DNA of 64,000 bases from Henriciella marina DSM 19595. GTDB taxonomy: Bacteria > Pseudomonadota > Alphaproteobacteria > Caulobacterales > Hyphomonadaceae. This document shows, one piece after another, positions 25,958-34,171 of the stretch (its first letter is position 1; each line of letters begins with the position of its first letter). The stretch spans positions 930,001 to 994,000 of the forward strand of contig NZ_AQXT01000002.1 of the NCBI RefSeq assembly GCF_000376805.1, given 5' to 3'. The notes under the pieces are model-generated. The model was given only the letters and a program-made list of their open reading frames with translations. It was not told where the DNA came from and made no database searches. Made by a program: the position numbers and the translations under genes.

Positions 25958-28579
25958 TTAGAACTGCAGCTTCAACGTTGCGGAAAAGCTTGTGCCCCGA
26001 TCGTAAGTGTTGAATTCGGTCCTACCAAGGCCGCCTTCACTAAATTGATATTCTTCATGTGCCTCACCGAGGAGGTTACGAGCGCGCAAACCAAGCGTGA
26101 CGTCATGACCACCGATAACAAAATCCCGGTTATAAACGGCATCAAGCTGGATGCCTGGATCTTCAATGATGTCCGGCAGTTCCGCAGTCGCAGAGTCGAT
26201 ACCCCGCTGGAGGATACGTTCATCGACCCAGTTCAGAAGCAAGGTGAATTGCTCCACATCGCTCTGCCAGCCAAACTGCATGTTCAGGATGTTTTCAGGT
26301 GTGCCCTGAAGTTCTGAGCCGTCGATACCAAAAGTCGAAGCATCGCGCAGAGTACGGGTAATCGGGTCGAATATCTGTGTGCCAGATCCCGCCGAGATTT
26401 CCGAGGCCGTGTACGTATAGTTCAGGGAGAACAGCCAGTCGCGGTTCGCTACCCAGTCGACATCGGTGAAGATAGGACTGTCAAATGTGCGCCGATACTC
26501 GAATTCACCGCCAAACAGCTCCGCTTTTGGAGAGTTGATGAAGGTTGTCTCAAAGACGAAGGTCGAAGTCGAGAATTGAACTTCTTCGATCGGGTTCTCG
26601 ATTTCCTTGAAGAAGCCCGCAACGGTTATGAACTCGTCACGGCCGAGATAGTATTCCAGCCGGGCGTCATAGTTCGTCAGCTCACTATCGAGCAGCTGGT
26701 TGTTGCCGCGATAGGTGCGTTCGGTCTCGGGATCGAAATAGCTCGATAGCGCCAGTTCGCGGAATTGAGGACGCGCCACCGTTTCCGAATAGCCGAGCCG
26801 AAGCTGCAGGTCGTCGGCGAAATTCCACGTCAGCGTAGCCGACGGGAGCCAGTACTCATTTATGATGGTCGCGTTGCCGGTCCCGACATTTCCGAAGCGA
26901 TCGAAGGTTTCGACGTTTTCTTCGCCTTCTTCATACCGAAGACCAATCGTGGTGCGCACATAGTCGAGAAGCTCAACGTCCGCCTCGAGGAAGCCTGCTG
27001 CAACCTCAAGATCTGCCCGGTAAGAGTCGTTGGTCGACGTGCTTTCAACGAGCTCAAAACGCGACGGGCTGATATTGTCAGGTGAGAAGAGATAGTCTGG
27101 CCGAGCGAGCTGCACGTCCAGCGGGAGAGAGTTACCGCCCGCAAACCTGAAAGTCTGGAACCCATACTCACGTTCCGTCTTGGAATAATCATAGCCTGCC
27201 TTGAAGACGGCGTCGCGGTACGGTCCGATCGGCAGAGTGTATGAGAGGTCGCCACCAAAGCTGCCATTCTCGTCTGTCAGCTCAGAGAAGCGAACATTGT
27301 AGCTGTTCGCGACGGAGTAACGGACCCGGCCCTGATCATCGACAAGCCGACGAAGCGACCGCTCATATGGCGCATCCCGGGAGGATTCGGCTACCGACCC
27401 ACGCCAGTTGAAGGCCAGGTCACCGAACTCGTGAAGGCCTCGTAGCTGGAAGAAGGCGAGTTCGCGTTCGAACCAGCCCGTAGACTCGTCGTATATTTCA
27501 CCCGTTGAACCCGGCGCGTTGAAGTCGCGGCCCGTATCAATCTGGGCTTCCTTGGAGGTCGAGTGCACGTAGAAGGCGGTCGCCTGCACTTCGTGGAGAT
27601 CCCATCCAATCGTGGCAGAGCCCAGCGCATTGGTCGTGACGTCCATCGTCGTCTCGAACGACTCCAACTCGGTGCCTATCGTTCCACTTTGAACGAACTG
27701 CCTCGTGGATTCCTGGGTTTCCCAACTCTGGTCGTAGCCGACAACACCTACGGCACCGATATCGAATTCGCCAAAATTGCCGACCCAACCGCCATCCATT
27801 GAGGCGTTGAAATCCGGACCGAGCTTGCCGTTCTGGATGACAGTCAGTGGCGAATTGACCAGACTTTCGCCAGCGGTTTCGATTTCCGCATTGCTCAGCG
27901 AGCTCAAAGGTGTTCCGCTGGAAATGAGCCGCGAGAGCGGGCCTGGCAGGTCACGCAGGCCGTCGTCAAAGCCAGTCCAGTCGGTATCGCTGCCCCGGTA
28001 GAAGATGCCCTCATTCAAAGACGTGACTGTGTTGAGCCCGGCACCAAGTTCGACATTGGCGTAGGTTTCGCGCGGCATCCGGACCGTTTTCAGGTCAATC
28101 ACACCGCCGCCGAACTCCCCCGGATAAGAAGCGGAATATGTCTTCTGAACCGCAGCGCCTTCGAGCACTGCAGACGGGAAGAGGTCGAGTGGAACGGTCC
28201 GGCGAAGCGGCTCCGGACTTGGCAGCGGAGAGCCATTAAGAAGCGCGGAAGAATACCGGTCCCCTAGGCCGCGAACATAAGCAAACTTGTCGTCTACCAC
28301 GCTAAGACCGCTCAAACGGGTCAAGGCGAGAGCAACGTTGGCATCGCCTTGTCGGGCGAGATCCTGGGCGGAGAGGAAAGAAGCGACCTGCGACGTCTCA
28401 CGTTGGGGCGCTGGAATGTACTCACCGCGAATCACAACTGTTTCAAGCGCGCGGTCAGCGTCTTCTTCCACTTCGGCTGGTGCGGTCGCTTCAGCTTCCT
28501 GAGCCGATGCAGACTGAAGCGAAATCGCGCAGAGCGCGGTTGAGAGCATAAGGTAAATCTGGAGTGATCGTTGAGACAT
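25958..28579 (-). CDS. TonB-dependent outer membrane receptor
   Basis: An 873-residue receptor. Signal peptide LMLSTALCAISLQSASAQ, a TonB-box-like segment (ALETVVIRGEY), a plug domain (LARQGDANVALALTRLSGLSV, then RGLGDRYSSALLNGSPLPSP, and PGEFGGGVIDLKT) and a beta-barrel ending in LKLQF with the terminal Phe. The ATG at 28579 has AAAGGA before it; an ATG 48 bases upstream has no ribosome site. This plug subtype tends to sit beside large beta-solenoid lipoproteins, as here, where the lipoprotein gene is 103 bases upstream on the same strand. The ligand is unknown; the Pho-like boxes upstream suggest a phosphorus-containing compound (inference). Confidence 0.9.
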   Translation of the reverse strand: MSQRSLQIYLMLSTALCAISLQSASAQEAEATAPAEVEEDADRALETVVIRGEYIPAPQRETSQVASFLSAQDLARQGDANVALALTRLSGLSVVDDKFAYVRGLGDRYSSALLNGSPLPSPEPLRRTVPLDLFPSAVLEGAAVQKTYSASYPGEFGGGVIDLKTVRMPRETYANVELGAGLNTVTSLNEGIFYRGSDTDWTGFDDGLRDLPGPLSRLISSGTPLSSLSNAEIETAGESLVNSPLTVIQNGKLGPDFNASMDGGWVGNFGEFDIGAVGVVGYDQSWETQESTRQFVQSGTIGTELESFETTMDVTTNALGSATIGWDLHEVQATAFYVHSTSKEAQIDTGRDFNAPGSTGEIYDESTGWFERELAFFQLRGLHEFGDLAFNWRGSVAESSRDAPYERSLRRLVDDQGRVRYSVANSYNVRFSELTDENGSFGGDLSYTLPIGPYRDAVFKAGYDYSKTEREYGFQTFRFAGGNSLPLDVQLARPDYLFSPDNISPSRFELVESTSTNDSYRADLEVAAGFLEADVELLDYVRTTIGLRYEEGEENVETFDRFGNVGTGNATIINEYWLPSATLTWNFADDLQLRLGYSETVARPQFRELALSSYFDPETERTYRGNNQLLDSELTNYDARLEYYLGRDEFITVAGFFKEIENPIEEVQFSTSTFVFETTFINSPKAELFGGEFEYRRTFDSPIFTDVDWVANRDWLFSLNYTYTASEISAGSGTQIFDPITRTLRDASTFGIDGSELQGTPENILNMQFGWQSDVEQFTLLLNWVDERILQRGIDSATAELPDIIEDPGIQLDAVYNRDFVIGGHDVTLGLRARNLLGEAHEEYQFSEGGLGRTEFNTYDRGTSFSATLKLQF

Positions 28580-28643
28580 TTCAGGTGTCCTTTCCGGCCG
28601 GACATGTAAAGTTTGGAGCGTTGTCATTGAGACCAGATGGATA

Positions 28644-28676
28644 GGCCCGGACCGGCAGGTTTAACCGGTCCGGGCC
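28644..28676 (-). other. Intercistronic hairpin between lipoprotein and TonB receptor genes
   Basis: GGCCCGGACCGG (28644-28655), a 9-base loop, CCGGTCCGGGCC (28665-28676): a perfect 12-bp stem beginning 6 bases after the lipoprotein stop. No T-run follows on the minus strand, so full termination is unlikely; it may stabilise the upstream message or lower receptor expression relative to the lipoprotein. Confidence 0.6.
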
Positions 28677-28682
28677 CGTTCA

Positions 28683-31484
28683 TCAGCAGGGGTCCGAGGC
28701 CTCAAGGCCGCAGCTCCAGCCCTGCCACCAGGTATCCTGCGCATTCTCGACAGCGCCGATGTATGGGGCTGTTTCGAAAAACGCATTGAGCGTGGTTGCA
28801 TCGAAAGGCGTCGCAGCCGCTTCGGCCGAACCATTGACAAAGGTTGAGCTCAGAGTTGACGCAACACTCGTGGTATTGTTCGAACCACCGGTAACCGCCC
28901 CCTGGGCTGCAGCCGTGTCACCACCGGAGCGGGCAAGACCGCCATCGCAGTCGAACAGAACCGAGTCGAAGCTAGGGTCGACACCAACTCCGCCGTATCC
29001 GGCAACACCGTCACCAGCCGAGTCCTCCCAGCGGAAGCACTCCTTACCGTAGTCGACAACGCCGTTGACGTAGCGACCGATCGTATTGGTATTCAGGCGC
29101 AGCGCATTCGACCGGTTACCGACAAAAGTAAAATTGGCGATGGTTGCGTTTGAGCGCGGCGTCGCCGTGCCCCCGGCACTAGAGGCTTCGACGATATTGT
29201 CACCGCCATCTTCGCGCTGGACAACGATCGCATACTGGATGTTACCGTTATAGCCATTGTCGGTGTCGATCGAGTCATCATCATTGCCGGTCAGGACCAG
29301 ATAACGAACGTTGACGTTACCGCCGAAGAATTCGACGCCATCATCAGAGTTGTTGTGAACCTGGACATGCTCAACGGTGGTGCCGTTGCCAATGCCGCCA
29401 AAAGTGATGCCGTTCAGCTCATTGCCCTGCGTGTTGATCGCAAAACCGGCATATTTCACCTGGGTGAAGGTCATGGAACCGGAGTTGTCGTTTGCAACAC
29501 CGCCGCCATACACCGCTTCAGGGCTGGTTACGCCCTCAATGATGTTCTCGCAGTCCACCGTACCCGAAGCTGCCGTTGGGCTGAGGCAGTTGTTGATTGG
29601 CGCGCGACCAAGAAGGACAAGACCGCCCCACTCACCGATGGCGTTGGCAGGATCGATCTGGCTGTTCGTCAGATCGTCTTCGGAGGTGAAGACGACTGGG
29701 TCGGCAGCCGTGCCGTTTGAGAAGATCTGCGAGCCGCGGTTCACGACAAGATAGTCTTCGCCGCTGTCACCGAAGACGGTCACGCCGGACTCAATGGTCA
29801 ATGTCGCAGCAGAACCGTCGGCAGCATTTCCGTCGGCACCGATATCGACACCAACATCCACGCGTCCATCAAGCTCATATACATTGCCGCGGGTGAGGCG
29901 GACACTGGAGGTCTGGACACCCGAGATCCGGCAGACATTCTGACCGTCGAGATCGAGACCAGAGTCGGATGTACCGCTCGGACAAGCTGGGTCCGAAAAG
30001 AGCGCGAAGGTCCACCCCGACGCCCAGTTGGCGTCTTGTGTCTCGGTCGGGCCGAACGCACCAATATAGTTTGTGGTGTCGAAGAAACCGTCGAGCGTGG
30101 CGGCGTTGAAGGGTGTGACGCCGTTTTCTGCGGGTCCCGGAAAGTAGGTCCCTGCGAGCGAGCTGGAAACGCCAGTCGTGTTGTTGCTCCCACCGGCAAC
30201 CGCTGCCGCTGCAGTGGCTTCGTCGCTGCCGGAGCGGGCAAGACCGCCATCGCAATCGAACAGAACTGAATCGAAACTCGGATCGACGTCAATGCCGCCA
30301 TATCCTGCAGCACCGTCACCGGCGGAGCTTTCGAAGCGGAAGCATTCAGCACCATAATCAACGATGCCGTTGACGTAGCGGCCGATTGTGTTGGTGTTCA
30401 GGCGGAAAGCGTTCGAGCGATTACCGATGAAAGTGAAGTTCGAGATAGTGGCATTCGATCGCGGCAAAGCTGTTCCGCCTGCGCTGGAAGCTTCGACGAT
30501 ATTGTCGCCGCCATCTTCGCGCTGAACAACCAAGGCATACTGGATGTTGCCGCTGAAGCCATTGTCGGTGTCGATGGAGTCATCGTCGTTGCCGGTCAGC
30601 ACCAGGTAGCGCGTGTTCACCGTGCCGCCGAAATATTCGACGCCATCGTCAGAGTTGTTGTGAACCTGGATGTACTCGAACGTGGTGCCGTTACCGATAC
30701 CGCCAAGCGTGATGCCGTTGAGCTCATTGCCCTGCGTGTTGATCGCAAAACCGGCAAAGCGAACCTGCATGTACCGCATGATGCCGCTATCGTCATTTGC
30801 GCGGCCACCGCCGTACACAGCTTCAGGGCTGGTCACGCCCTCAATGATGTTCTCACAGGCGTCCGTGCCAGTGGTCGCCGTCGGGCTGAGGCAGTTATTG
30901 ATTGGCGCACGGCCAAGAAGGACAAGACCGCCCCACTCAGAAATATTGCTGCCACCATCATCGTTCGATGGGTCGCTGTCTGCCTGGCGCTCAAGGTCGT
31001 TCGCAGAGGTGAAGACAATCGGTGCAGAAGCCTGACCATCAGCAAGCAGACGCGAGCCGCGGTTCACCACAAGATAATCGGCGCCAGACGCGCCAAATAT
31101 TGTCACGCCCGGCTCAATCGTCAGCGAGGCAGACGTGCCGCCCGCGCTTCCGTCGGCGCCAATATCCTCACCCACGTCCACGCGGCCCTCAATCCGGTAG
31201 GCGACGCCATTGACGTTTTCCAGCGTCAGATCAGACAGGATCACGCCGGACAGAGAACACGTTGTCAAACCGCCCACTGCGGCGCCTTGCGTGAAGCCGC
31301 TGGGGCAGGAAACAGTTCCGCCGCCGTCGCCGCCATCACCGCCGCCACCGCCGCCGCCGTCCGGAGGCGTACCGGGATTAGATGCACCTGGCGAAGAGAT
31401 GTCTGACCCTTGCGTACATGCCGCTACAGCAAGCGCCAGTACGCTCGTCGTGAATGCCAGACGCAGAGTAGTCGCCTTTTTCAT
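28683..31484 (-). CDS. Large surface lipoprotein with two tandem beta-solenoid repeats
   Basis: A 933-residue lipoprotein: signal ending LALAVAAC (Cys22), a Gly/Asp-rich spacer (about 37-56) and two homologous units of roughly 435 residues each (about 59-495 and 496-933). Each unit opens CPSG, then YxxxGRVDVGxDIGADG, LTIExGVTxFG, DYLVVNRGSR, EWGGLVLLGRAPINNCLSPTA, ENIIEGVTSPEAVYGGG, and later HNNSDDGVEYFGG. The pattern of short strands and Asn/Gly turns suggests a right-handed beta-helix. The family is widespread but its function is not known to me. It is probably surface-exposed, acts with the TonB receptor encoded next to it, and could be exported by the adjacent type II system. Confidence 0.85.
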   Translation of the reverse strand: MKKATTLRLAFTTSVLALAVAACTQGSDISSPGASNPGTPPDGGGGGGGDGGDGGGTVSCPSGFTQGAAVGGLTTCSLSGVILSDLTLENVNGVAYRIEGRVDVGEDIGADGSAGGTSASLTIEPGVTIFGASGADYLVVNRGSRLLADGQASAPIVFTSANDLERQADSDPSNDDGGSNISEWGGLVLLGRAPINNCLSPTATTGTDACENIIEGVTSPEAVYGGGRANDDSGIMRYMQVRFAGFAINTQGNELNGITLGGIGNGTTFEYIQVHNNSDDGVEYFGGTVNTRYLVLTGNDDDSIDTDNGFSGNIQYALVVQREDGGDNIVEASSAGGTALPRSNATISNFTFIGNRSNAFRLNTNTIGRYVNGIVDYGAECFRFESSAGDGAAGYGGIDVDPSFDSVLFDCDGGLARSGSDEATAAAAVAGGSNNTTGVSSSLAGTYFPGPAENGVTPFNAATLDGFFDTTNYIGAFGPTETQDANWASGWTFALFSDPACPSGTSDSGLDLDGQNVCRISGVQTSSVRLTRGNVYELDGRVDVGVDIGADGNAADGSAATLTIESGVTVFGDSGEDYLVVNRGSQIFSNGTAADPVVFTSEDDLTNSQIDPANAIGEWGGLVLLGRAPINNCLSPTAASGTVDCENIIEGVTSPEAVYGGGVANDNSGSMTFTQVKYAGFAINTQGNELNGITFGGIGNGTTVEHVQVHNNSDDGVEFFGGNVNVRYLVLTGNDDDSIDTDNGYNGNIQYAIVVQREDGGDNIVEASSAGGTATPRSNATIANFTFVGNRSNALRLNTNTIGRYVNGVVDYGKECFRWEDSAGDGVAGYGGVGVDPSFDSVLFDCDGGLARSGGDTAAAQGAVTGGSNNTTSVASTLSSTFVNGSAEAAATPFDATTLNAFFETAPYIGAVENAQDTWWQGWSCGLEASDPC

Positions 31485-31569
31485 GGGAAGCCCCCTTCAG
31501 GGTTAACTGAGTTCCATCACGCAGAACGGGGGCTAACCTTTGCCAACTCCCGCTCTCGGGGGGCGCTAT

Positions 31570-31597
31570 GACACAGCTCAACGACACTAATACGACA
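31570..31597 (-). promoter_or_regulatory. Proximal Pho-box-like repeat
   Basis: On the minus strand TGTCGT (31597-31592), then TGTCGT (31586-31581), then TGTGTC (31575-31570), each starting 11 bases after the previous one. PhoB boxes are pairs of TGTCAT hexamers with exactly this 11-bp period and an AT-rich linker (here ATTAG). The box lies about 90-110 bases before the lipoprotein start codon and is followed by a CATAGC sequence usable as -10. Confidence 0.6.
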
Positions 31598-31642
31598 TCA
31601 CAAAACCTTCACATTGCTCGACCAAATCGAGCCAATTGTTTT

Positions 31643-31659
31643 ATGACAAGAATACGACA
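31643..31659 (-). promoter_or_regulatory. Distal Pho-box-like repeat
   Basis: On the minus strand TGTCGT (31659-31654), linker ATTCT, TGTCAT (31648-31643): two hexamers with 11-bp period and only one mismatch to the PhoB consensus half-sites. It shares ATGTCGTATT with the proximal box, which argues against chance. Confidence 0.6.
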
Positions 31660-31798
31660 TGCCGACCCAAGATCTGAGCTCAACGGCATAAGTATAGCGC
31701 GCATAAAGATATTCTTTGTCTCTAGTTCGTTTCTGCACTGATGGAATATGAAAGCAATCATTTTCGAGCGAACACGGGCGCCCCGACCGGGTGAATCC

Positions 31799-31829
31799 GA
31801 AACAGGGTCGCGCGCGGCGACCCCGTTTC
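31799..31829 (-). terminator. Hairpin downstream of the PD40 lipoprotein gene
   Basis: GAAAC-A-GGGTCGC (31799-31811), loop GCGCG, GCGACCC-C-GTTTC (31817-31829): a 12-bp stem with one mismatch, 48 bases after the stop at 31877. On the minus strand it ends CTGTTTC, only weakly T-rich, so its terminator activity is uncertain. Confidence 0.45.
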
Positions 31830-31876
31830 TCTATCCACAGACAATTCTGGTGGCGGCGTTCGCTGGCACCAAAGGC

Positions 31877-32776
31877 TTACCCGGCGTCGGTATTCGACAC
31901 CGTTTTGTCTTCAACGCTACCGGCACCCGCAAGCGCCGCATTCAGCGATATCATCATAAGCTCGCCGTCACGGGAGAAGAACAGAATTGATCCGTCCCCT
32001 GACATCCCTGCACCGAAGTCTATGCCCGGAGTATTAACGGGTTCGCCAAGGTTCTGCGGGGCCTGCCAGGCACCGTCGGCGCCCCGTTCCGCGGTCCAGA
32101 TATCAACACTGCCAATTTTTGGTGTGCGCGGGCTATAGAAGAAAATCCGGTTGCCATCAGGTGTGACAGCGATATGGGCCTCTGAACGAAACGTGTTGAA
32201 GCCATCGGGCATGGCCGAGACGGTCCATTCACCGCTCTGCTCATCAACCGTCGCTTCAAAGATATCGTGACCGCCGACGCTCTCATGGCCATTATCAGTA
32301 AAATAGAGCCTGCCGTAGCGGTCCATGGCCGGGCTGATCTGGGCAGCGTCGGTATTCACCGACGCCGGCAGCGGTTCTGGCTCAGCCCAGCCCTCCACAG
32401 TCGGTGCCACGCGCCAGATGTTCGCGTCGCTCTGGCCCCGCTCCATGATGTCGGCGTCCGACGCGTAGTAGAGCATACCATCTGAATGACTGAAGGATGG
32501 CGTCGTCAGCGTCACCATCGTCGGGAAGTCGAGCTTTGCGGGGTCCGACCAGGCCCCATCATCCTGTCTGCGCATCTCATAAAGAAAGGTCGAATCGCGC
32601 GCCTCCTTGGCGAAGACCCTGATATTGCCATCGGGCGATTCTGTAAGACCGTATGAGCGCGTAAAGACTGTCGGCGCCTCGGCGTTGGGCAGCACAGGTG
32701 TCGGCGTATCGATTTCCGGAATTTTAGCGCCGCAGCCAGCAAGGGCCGCAAGCCCAAGGATCATCGCAGTCCGCAT
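31877..32776 (-). CDS. PD40/TolB-like beta-propeller lipoprotein
   Basis: A 299-residue lipoprotein: MRTAMILGLAALAGC gives a lipobox ending at Cys15. The rest is made of PD40 (WD40-like) blades such as TPSFSHSDGMLYYASD, SPAMDRYGRLYFTDNG, VTPDGNRIFFYSPR and GMSGDGSILFFSRDG. Such proteins are usually periplasmic or outer membrane binding scaffolds; no enzyme motif is seen. The ATG at 32776 has GAGGAAAAAATT before it; an upstream start would add a non-signal N-terminus. It lies between tRNA-Thr and the Pho-like region, on the same strand as the lipoprotein operon. Confidence 0.8.
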   Translation of the reverse strand: MRTAMILGLAALAGCGAKIPEIDTPTPVLPNAEAPTVFTRSYGLTESPDGNIRVFAKEARDSTFLYEMRRQDDGAWSDPAKLDFPTMVTLTTPSFSHSDGMLYYASDADIMERGQSDANIWRVAPTVEGWAEPEPLPASVNTDAAQISPAMDRYGRLYFTDNGHESVGGHDIFEATVDEQSGEWTVSAMPDGFNTFRSEAHIAVTPDGNRIFFYSPRTPKIGSVDIWTAERGADGAWQAPQNLGEPVNTPGIDFGAGMSGDGSILFFSRDGELMMISLNAALAGAGSVEDKTVSNTDAG

Positions 32777-32883
32777 AATTTTTTCCTCACAAAGTCGGCG
32801 ACGACCGTCGGCGCTTCCGAAAGGAGACGCATGACGGTTTCGCAACAACAACAACTGCAGGAAGAAATGCGCAAGGGCGCAAA

Positions 32884-32959
32884 TGGTGCCGGCACCAGGA
32901 CTTGAACCCGGGACCCCCTGATTACAAATCAGGTGCTCTACCAGCTGAGCTATACCGGC
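32884..32959 (-). tRNA. tRNA-Thr (anticodon TGT)
   Basis: On the minus strand the acceptor arms GCCGGTA and TGCCGGC pair; anticodon stem CCTGA/TCAGG holds loop TTTGTAA with anticodon TGT; T-arm GGGTTCAAGTCC; discriminator A and encoded CCA (32886-32884). Confidence 0.95.
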
Positions 32960-33101
32960 GACACCCGCCCTTTAAGCCGAGCTTCGCCGCAGGGCAAGAT
33001 TCCTTTGCAAGATCACTGCAGCGCCGCATTTTAACCTTTTGCGGGCACCTTTTGGCCATGGACGCGTTATGAGATCAGTGTTGCAACAAGGAGCACTGAT
33101 T

Positions 33102-33542
33102 ATGAGACGATATTTTCTGGCCCTTGCCACTGTCTGTTCGATTGCCGGCGTTCCGGCTCTCGCGGATGAGGCGCGCATACCGCCGCCAACAGAGCCTTAC
33201 TATGCTCCGCAGGTCGCGACCTGCGATCTGGTGCAACTCAAGATCTACTTCAAACCTGGCACAGCCGAGCTGACCCCTTTTGCGCGCGATGCGATTCGTG
33301 AAGCAGGCGATCAGCTCTCCGGCTGTTCCATTCAGCGTCTGAATGCGACAGCATTTGCAGGCGATATTTATGAGACCCCGGTTGCAGGGCTGGCCGAGCG
33401 CCGCCGGACGACTGTCATGAACGAGCTCGTCGCGCATGGTATTCGCGCGTCCAGAACTGCCATGGAGATTGATCTCGGCAATTCTGTCATGGCGCGTAAT
33501 GTCGACATCGAGTTTCAGACTGTCCCCGCTACAGTCGGATAA
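33102..33542 (+). CDS. Small periplasmic OmpA-like protein
   Basis: A 146-residue exported protein with signal MRRYFLALATVCSIAGVPALA. The mature part resembles a shortened OmpA C-terminal domain: LVQLKIYFKPGTAELTPFARDAIREAGDQL, then FAGDIYETPVAGLAERRRTTVMNELVAHGI, which keep the strand-helix pattern and the A-x-R-R feature of peptidoglycan binders, but the NxR motif is reduced. The ATG at 33102 with AAGGAG upstream is chosen over starts further up. Function is probably envelope anchoring; no partner is evident. Confidence 0.7.
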   Translation: MRRYFLALATVCSIAGVPALADEARIPPPTEPYYAPQVATCDLVQLKIYFKPGTAELTPFARDAIREAGDQLSGCSIQRLNATAFAGDIYETPVAGLAERRRTTVMNELVAHGIRASRTAMEIDLGNSVMARNVDIEFQTVPATVG

Positions 33543-33601
33543 GACCGTCGAAGTCCCCCACCCCCGAAATCCCCGACCTTCGCAGCCCGGGGGCTTTCTG
33601 A

Positions 33602-34063
33602 TCAGTCAAAAAATGACAGAACAACCGCGCCCGCTACAAAGCACGCGACAGTATGAGAGGCGTTCACCAAGAACCCTGTCCAGTCATGCCACGGCGTGTA
33701 GATAAGTGGATAGGCGATGAGCGGCACGCCAATCAGAAGGGAAAGCGCGAACGCGGAGCCTGCGGCGCGAGACGCCGAGGTGATGCTCTTGCGGCGCAGA
33801 TGCCAGCCAAGCCCGAAGGCGAGAAAGAGCGGAACGACGAACCCGCCCAGCAGCCAGAACAGCTCGACGTCTTCCATCGTGCGGGTCTGCATGCCTTCAG
33901 AGGTTGCGTAAGTGATCGCGTCGCCAGCTTCATTGAAATAGATGCCGACGGCATTCATGTAGGGCTCTGAAAAGAGAAGCCCGTACCAGACGAACCCAAC
34001 AAGATAGATGACGATAGCGGCGAGCAGAACGCCCACCAGATTTACTCCTGCGAGACGTGGCAT
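33602..34063 (-). CDS. DUF1761 integral membrane protein
   Basis: A 153-residue protein with four predicted membrane helices: VNLVGVLLAAIVIYLVGFVWYGLLF, LFWLLGGFVVPLFLAFGLGW, AFALSLLIGVPLIAYPLIY and a last one near VACFVAGAVVLSFF. The opening N-x-x-G-x-x-x-A and FVWYGLLF are typical of the DUF1761 family, which has no established function. It is divergent from metG and convergent with the OmpA-like gene. Confidence 0.8.
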   Translation of the reverse strand: MPRLAGVNLVGVLLAAIVIYLVGFVWYGLLFSEPYMNAVGIYFNEAGDAITYATSEGMQTRTMEDVELFWLLGGFVVPLFLAFGLGWHLRRKSITSASRAAGSAFALSLLIGVPLIAYPLIYTPWHDWTGFLVNASHTVACFVAGAVVLSFFD

Positions 34064-34171
34064 TGTTTCCTCCCTGCCCGTTTCATTTTTCTGCGGCCGC
34101 GCCTAAGAGTGCCCCTTCACAGCCCCGGCGCCTGAAACAATACGCCGAAAACAAGAATGACGGAAGCTATC

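Larger units (their letters stand above)
31485..31876 (-). promoter_or_regulatory. Gene-free 392-bp regulatory region before the lipoprotein gene
   Basis: No gene is visible on either strand. The region carries two direct-repeat boxes (31570-31597 and 31643-31659), an interrupted hairpin (31799-31829), and AT-rich stretches unusual for this window. It lies between two minus-strand genes and must contain the promoter for the lipoprotein/TonB receptor pair. Confidence 0.6.

Noticed and set aside
28683..31484. Possible CRISPR or tandem-repeat array from the periodic DNA of the lipoprotein gene
   Set aside because: The periodicity is one large duplication of about 1.3 kb within a single open frame, not short repeats with spacers.
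33555..33600. Terminator after the OmpA-like gene
   Set aside because: CCCCCG and CGGGGG arms are more than 20 bases apart with a short T-run; too weak to call.
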